In this document: one piece after another, positions 59,814-64,000 of the stretch
How positions within the stretch are numbered: the stretch's first letter is position 1
Layout of the letters: each line of letters starts with the position of its first letter
From: IMCC45349 sp047219225
GTDB taxonomy: Bacteria; Bacteroidota; Bacteroidia; Flavobacteriales; Flavobacteriaceae
NCBI RefSeq assembly: GCF_047219225.1
Contig: NZ_CP178208.1
Coordinates: 2,728,001-2,792,000, forward strand
Reading direction: 5' to 3'
Length of the DNA stretch: 64,000 bases
The notes under the pieces: model-generated
What the model was told of the DNA's origin: nothing
Database searches by the model: none
What the model saw: only the letters and a program-made list of their open reading frames with translations
Made by a program: the position numbers and the translations under genes

Positions 59814-62800
59814 ATGAAAAAGTTACTAAATTATTTTATTAAGTTTCCTGTTGCTGTTAATGTAGTAATGTGGTCATTCATTGTTTTTGGGTATTTAGGT
59901 ACAAAATCAATGTTGTCATCTTTCTTCCCATTGGTAGATTCTAAAACTATTCGTATTGATTTAGCGTATCCTGGAGCTTCACCAGCCGAAATGGAAGAAG
60001 GTATTGTTTTTAAGATAGAAGATAATCTTAAAGGAATTGTTGGAGTAGATAGAGTTACATCTGTTTCTCAAGAAAACTCTGCAAGTATTACTGTAGAAAC
60101 TGTAAAAGGAAAAAACATTGATGTTGTATTAGCTGATGTAAAAAATGCAGTAGATCGTGTACCATCATTCCCTTCAGGAATGGAACCTCCAGTTATTGCT
60201 AAAGTAGAGGCAGTAAGGGAAACAATTAGATTTACCTTAAGTGGCGATAATATTCCTTTATCAACATTAAAACAATATGCTAGAGATGTTGAAAATGATT
60301 TAAGAGGATTTGAAGGCATTTCTCAAGTAACGCTTTCTGGTTTTCCTGCTGAAGAAATTGCAATATCTGTAAGAGAAAATGATTTGAGAGCTTTTAATTT
60401 AAGTTTTCAAGATGTAGCAAATGCAGTAAGTAGGTCTAATATTTTAATCACTGGAGGTAATATTAAAACTGATGAAGAAGATTATTTAATTAGAGCAAGA
60501 AACCGCTCTTATTATGGTGATGAGCTGTTTAATATTATTGTTAGAGCTGAAGCAAATGGTAATATAATACGATTAAAAGATGTCGCTGATGTAAAAGACA
60601 CTTGGTCTGAAACACCAGATAGAATATTTTTTAATGGTAAAAAGGCTATTAATATTTCGGTAAGTAATACTAATAGTGAGGATTTAATTGCTTCGGCTGA
60701 AGATGTAAAAGAGTACATTGATAAATTTAACCAACAGCATGATAATGTTGAATTAAATGTTGCAAGTGATTCTTCTATCACATTAACCCAACGTACAGAG
60801 TTATTAGTTGAAAATGCTGCAGTAGGTGTTTTATTAGTATTATTGTTTTTAGCTATTTTCTTAAATGCAAGATTAGCATTATGGGTAGCTGTAGGTATTC
60901 CAATTTCTTTCTTCGGAATGTTCATTTTTGCTGCTCAATTAGGAGTAACAATTAATGTATTATCATTATTTGGAATGATTATCGTTATAGGGATTCTTGT
61001 AGATGATGGTATTGTAATTGGAGAAAATATTTACCATCATTATGAAAAGGGAAAATCACCAATTAGAGCAGCTGTTGATGGAACTTTAGAGGTATTGCCA
61101 CCTGTAGTTTCTGCGTTACTTACAACTATGATAGCTTTTTCAACTTTCTTCTTTTTAGATGGAAGAATTGGAGAGTATTTTGGTGAAGTTGCTACTGTAG
61201 TAATTATAACATTATTAGTTTCAATGGTTGAGGCTTTAATAATATTACCTGCACACGTTGCACATTCTAAAGCATTACAAAGGGAAGGAAGAAAATTTAA
61301 TCGTGTTGATTTATTCTTTAGAAACTTAAATAAACAATCAGATAGATTTTTATCTAAAGTAAGAGATACATTTTATGTACCTTATTTACGATTCTTTTTA
61401 AAGCACAAATTATTAGGTTTTGCAATCCCTTTAGCATTATTAATTTTTAGTATTGGAGCTATTGGTGGAGGTATTGTAAATACATCATTCTTTCCTAGAA
61501 TTGCTAGTGATAGAGTTACTATTAATTTAAAAATGCCACAAGGCACTAACGAAGCAATTACTGATTCTATCATTTCTAGTATTGAAGAAAAAGTATGGTT
61601 GGTTAATGAAGAATATGATGTAGCAGATTTTAATAATGAACCTGTGGTGCAAAATGTAATAAGACGTATTGGCCCAGGAACATCTAATGCTACTCTAACA
61701 GTTAATTTATTACCTGGTGAATTAAGAGGAGAGTTATCCTCACTGGAAGTCACGAATAAAATTAGAGAGAAATCCGGGAAAATTTATGGCGTAGAAAGTC
61801 TAACCTTTGGGTCTGGAGGTAATTTTGGTGGTAGTCCAGTTGCTGTATCATTGTTAAGTAACAACATAGATGAATTAAAATCAGCAAAGAAAGAATTAAA
61901 AGAAGTACTAAATACTAATTCTGTTTTAAAGGATGTATCAGATAATGATCCAGCAGGAATAAAAGAAGTACAAATACAACTAAAGGATAAAGCTTATATT
62001 TTAGGATTGAATTTACAATCCATAATGTCGCAAGTGCGTTCAGGTTTCTTTGGTTATCAAGCTCAACGTTTTCAACGAGGACAAGATGAAATAAAAGTTT
62101 GGGTAAGATATCAAAAAGAAGATCGTTCGTCAATTAAAAATCTAGACGATATGTGGATAAACACTCCTTCAGGAAGTAAAGTGCCATTTTCTGAAATTGC
62201 TACGTATCAAATAGAAAGAGGAGACGTTGCAATTAATCACTTAGAAGGTAAGCGAGAAATACAAGTTACTGCTGATATGAAATCGGCTGATGATAGTGCT
62301 TCTGATGTTTTAGATGATATTAAAGCTAATATAATGCCTCAAATTATATCTAAGTATCCAACAGTAACTGCAGAGTATGAAGGTCAAAATAGGGAAGCTA
62401 ATAAAACAATGGATTCGGCTAAAAGTGTAGGTCTCATTATTCTAATATTAATATATGTAGTTATAGCATTCACTTTTAGAACATATAGTCAACCATTATT
62501 GTTAATGCTAATGATTCCATTTAGTTTAATTGGTGTGGTTTGGGGACACTTTTTTCATGGTTTTCCAATTAACATTTTATCGTGGTTAGGTATCATTGCT
62601 TTAATAGGCATTATGGTTAATGATGGTTTAGTTTTAATAGGGAAGTTCAATACTTATTTAAGAGAAGGTATGAAATATGATGAGGCTTTAGTACAAGCAG
62701 GAAAATCGCGTTTTAGAGCTATCTTTTTAACCTCGTTAACAACTATAGCTGGACTAGCACCTCTATTGTTAGAAGGAAGTAGACAAGCCCAATTTTTAAA

Positions 62801-62996
62801 ACCAATGGCTGTTTCTATTTCTTATGGAATAGGAATCGCTACTGTATTAACATTAGTTATGCTGCCTTTAATGTTATCAGTTTCTAACTCAATAAAAGTA
62901 TTTTTTAAATGGATACTAAAAGGCGGAAATATTACAAAAGAAGAAGTAGAACGTGCAATTATTGAATCTAATTATGAAGATAATGAGCTACATTAA
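59814..62996 (+). CDS. RND multidrug-type efflux permease (AcrB/MexF family)
   Basis: A 1060-residue proton-driven inner-membrane pump with two large periplasmic loops and 12 helices. HAE-type motifs include AYPGASPAEMEEGI near the start, the proton-relay Asp pair in VIVIGILVDDGIVIGENIYHH of helix 4, and IALIGIMVNDGLVLIGKFN in helix 10. It has no metal-specific Met/Cys cluster, unlike CusA at 8554, so drug or organic substrates are likely. The TolC gene starts 14 bp before its stop codon. Confidence 0.92.
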   Translation: MKKLLNYFIKFPVAVNVVMWSFIVFGYLGTKSMLSSFFPLVDSKTIRIDLAYPGASPAEMEEGIVFKIEDNLKGIVGVDRVTSVSQENSASITVETVKGKNIDVVLADVKNAVDRVPSFPSGMEPPVIAKVEAVRETIRFTLSGDNIPLSTLKQYARDVENDLRGFEGISQVTLSGFPAEEIAISVRENDLRAFNLSFQDVANAVSRSNILITGGNIKTDEEDYLIRARNRSYYGDELFNIIVRAEANGNIIRLKDVADVKDTWSETPDRIFFNGKKAINISVSNTNSEDLIASAEDVKEYIDKFNQQHDNVELNVASDSSITLTQRTELLVENAAVGVLLVLLFLAIFLNARLALWVAVGIPISFFGMFIFAAQLGVTINVLSLFGMIIVIGILVDDGIVIGENIYHHYEKGKSPIRAAVDGTLEVLPPVVSALLTTMIAFSTFFFLDGRIGEYFGEVATVVIITLLVSMVEALIILPAHVAHSKALQREGRKFNRVDLFFRNLNKQSDRFLSKVRDTFYVPYLRFFLKHKLLGFAIPLALLIFSIGAIGGGIVNTSFFPRIASDRVTINLKMPQGTNEAITDSIISSIEEKVWLVNEEYDVADFNNEPVVQNVIRRIGPGTSNATLTVNLLPGELRGELSSLEVTNKIREKSGKIYGVESLTFGSGGNFGGSPVAVSLLSNNIDELKSAKKELKEVLNTNSVLKDVSDNDPAGIKEVQIQLKDKAYILGLNLQSIMSQVRSGFFGYQAQRFQRGQDEIKVWVRYQKEDRSSIKNLDDMWINTPSGSKVPFSEIATYQIERGDVAINHLEGKREIQVTADMKSADDSASDVLDDIKANIMPQIISKYPTVTAEYEGQNREANKTMDSAKSVGLIILILIYVVIAFTFRTYSQPLLLMLMIPFSLIGVVWGHFFHGFPINILSWLGIIALIGIMVNDGLVLIGKFNTYLREGMKYDEALVQAGKSRFRAIFLTSLTTIAGLAPLLLEGSRQAQFLKPMAVSISYGIGIATVLTLVMLPLMLSVSNSIKVFFKWILKGGNITKEEVERAIIESNYEDNELH

Positions 62997-64000
62997 AAAA
63001 ATAACTATAGTCTTAGTAATAGCAAATATCACATTTGTTAATGCTCAAAAAATATTGACTAAAGAGGAAGCTATACAACAAGCTTTAGAGCATAATTATG
63101 GCATTAAAATAGCAAAAAACAATGTTGAGGTTGCTAAAAATAATGCTAGTGTTCTTAATACAAATCATTTGCCGACTGTTAGTACAAGTGCAGGTGCCAA
63201 TTATAATAATAGTAATCAAGATATTGTACGTCAAGATGGTTCAGCTACTAGTGAAACTGGTGCAGAGACAAAAAGTTATAACGCATCTGTAAATCTAAAC
63301 TATACTATTTTTGATGGATTAGGAAGAAAGTACAATTACAAGCAGTTAAAGGAAACAAAAAACTTGACCGAATTACAGGCTAGAGAAACTATTGAAAACA
63401 CTTATTTAGAGATTTTCGATTTTTATTTTCAAGTAGCACAATTATCTGAAAATACCGAAAACTTAAAAAGTGCATTGCAAATTTCAAAGTCAAGGTTAGA
63501 ACGCGCAAAATATCAGTACGAATATGGTCAGAATACGAAATTAGAAGTTTTAAACGCTGAGGTAGATGTTAATAATGATAGTATAAACTATATAAATGCT
63601 AAACAACAATTTGTGAATGCTAAGCGTAATTTAAATATAGTTTTAGGTGTTAGTCAAGGTGTAAACTATGAGGTTGAAACAGATGTAGTTTTTAGTAAGT
63701 TATTGAATCTTGAAGCTTTATTAAATAAAGCTAAAGCTAATAATGTGGTACTAATGCAAAATGATAAAAATATCACTATTAGTAAGTACAGTATAAAAGC
63801 AAATAAAGCAGGATTTTTACCTAAATTAGGATTAACAACGTCTTATGGATGGAATAAAAGTATCAATCCTTCTACTTCATTTTTAGCCGAATCTTCGACT
63901 ACTGGTTTAAATGCTGGCTTAAACTTAACATGGAATATTTTTGATGGAGGCTCTACAAAAACTAGAGTTGCAAATGCAAAGATTCAACTTGAGAATCAAG
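62983..64000 (+). CDS. TolC-family outer-membrane efflux protein (3' end outside window)
   Basis: The frame is open from the ATG at 62983 to the end of the window (339 codons visible), overlapping the permease gene by 14 bp. A signal peptide (~5-22, ITIVLVIANITFVNAQ) is followed by LTKEEAIQQALEHNYGIKIAKNN, the classic TolC N-terminal helix, and by ARETIENTYLEIFDFYFQVAQL and YEYGQNTKLEVLNAEVDVNND; a second repeat starts at ~290 (WNIFDGGSTKTRVANAKIQLENQ). It is the outer-membrane channel of this MarR-controlled pump. Confidence 0.9.
   Translation, partial: MSYIKKITIVLVIANITFVNAQKILTKEEAIQQALEHNYGIKIAKNNVEVAKNNASVLNTNHLPTVSTSAGANYNNSNQDIVRQDGSATSETGAETKSYNASVNLNYTIFDGLGRKYNYKQLKETKNLTELQARETIENTYLEIFDFYFQVAQLSENTENLKSALQISKSRLERAKYQYEYGQNTKLEVLNAEVDVNNDSINYINAKQQFVNAKRNLNIVLGVSQGVNYEVETDVVFSKLLNLEALLNKAKANNVVLMQNDKNITISKYSIKANKAGFLPKLGLTTSYGWNKSINPSTSFLAESSTTGLNAGLNLTWNIFDGGSTKTRVANAKIQLENQ

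Overview
The window is low-GC DNA with features typical of Bacteroidota, most likely a marine-type Flavobacteriaceae chromosome: promoters carry the TAnnTTTG -7 element, Shine-Dalgarno sequences are rare, and the protein families are typical of the group (HYC_CC_PP, DUF6943, DUF6266, DUF2911, DUF3347, GDCCVxC, carboxypeptidase-D-like TonB receptors). I saw no rRNA, tRNA, CRISPR array or recognisable transposase.

Region 1 (1-21.9 kb) is accessory. It opens with the 3' part of a prokaryotic Argonaute whose PIWI catalytic positions are substituted, followed 9 bp later by a protein with a HEPN-type R-x4-H motif (a candidate defence pair). A long metal-handling island follows: a TonB receptor, a Fur-family regulator, DUF3703, a MerT-MerP-like importer, a GDCCVxC protein, a Zn/Cd/Pb-type P1B ATPase, a CusA pump with its TolC partner, a Cu-type P1B ATPase, DUF2911, PepSY, a CusB adaptor and an HMA lipoprotein. 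A non-coding tract of about 1 kb with four long imperfect hairpins comes next, then DUF6943 and DUF6266 genes.

Region 2 (22-28.3 kb) has two AraC-type regulators, three SnoaL/NTF2-like proteins and two related alpha/beta hydrolases with a cysteine at the nucleophile position. Each of the two target promoters has 21-bp-period direct repeats that look like AraC operators. One hydrolase gene has a complete lipoprotein signal sequence in frame, but with ATA where the ATG should be.

Region 3 (28.5-40.6 kb) looks like a nitric-oxide-responsive exopolysaccharide system. A nucleotide-sugar dehydrogenase, an LVIVD/DUF4114 lipoprotein, a TackOD1-like zinc-ribbon protein with a degenerate GGDEF-like tail and a GT2 polysaccharide synthase form one unit. 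A receiver protein, an H-NOX sensor, a PAS histidine kinase, an Hpt protein and a LytTR regulator form a second (a possible four-step phosphorelay split over separate proteins). A TolC-like and an HlyD-like protein form a third. Each unit is preceded by a near-copy of ACCATTCGTC, close to the AlgR (LytTR) box ACCGTTCGTC, which suggests that the LytTR protein controls all three.

Region 4 (40.8-58 kb) holds an antiporter, an FAD/Fe-S dehydrogenase and a nitric-oxide respiration and repair cluster: a Crp/Fnr regulator, TauE, a cytochrome c/DUF3365 protein, thioredoxin, a 47-aa membrane protein, NorC, NorB, Ric (ScdA), NorQ, NorD, NorE-like and NorF-like proteins, and a conserved 592-aa protein I cannot name. 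Five promoters here share one architecture: an inverted repeat GTRAC-N4-RTYAY centred exactly 29.5 bp upstream of a TAnnTTTG element. Two of them appear to drive short transcripts that end at intrinsic terminators, which would be new small RNAs or attenuated leaders.

Region 5 (58-64 kb) is a MarR-controlled RND efflux operon (MarR, adaptor, permease, TolC running off the window) with a perfect 22-bp palindrome at its promoter.
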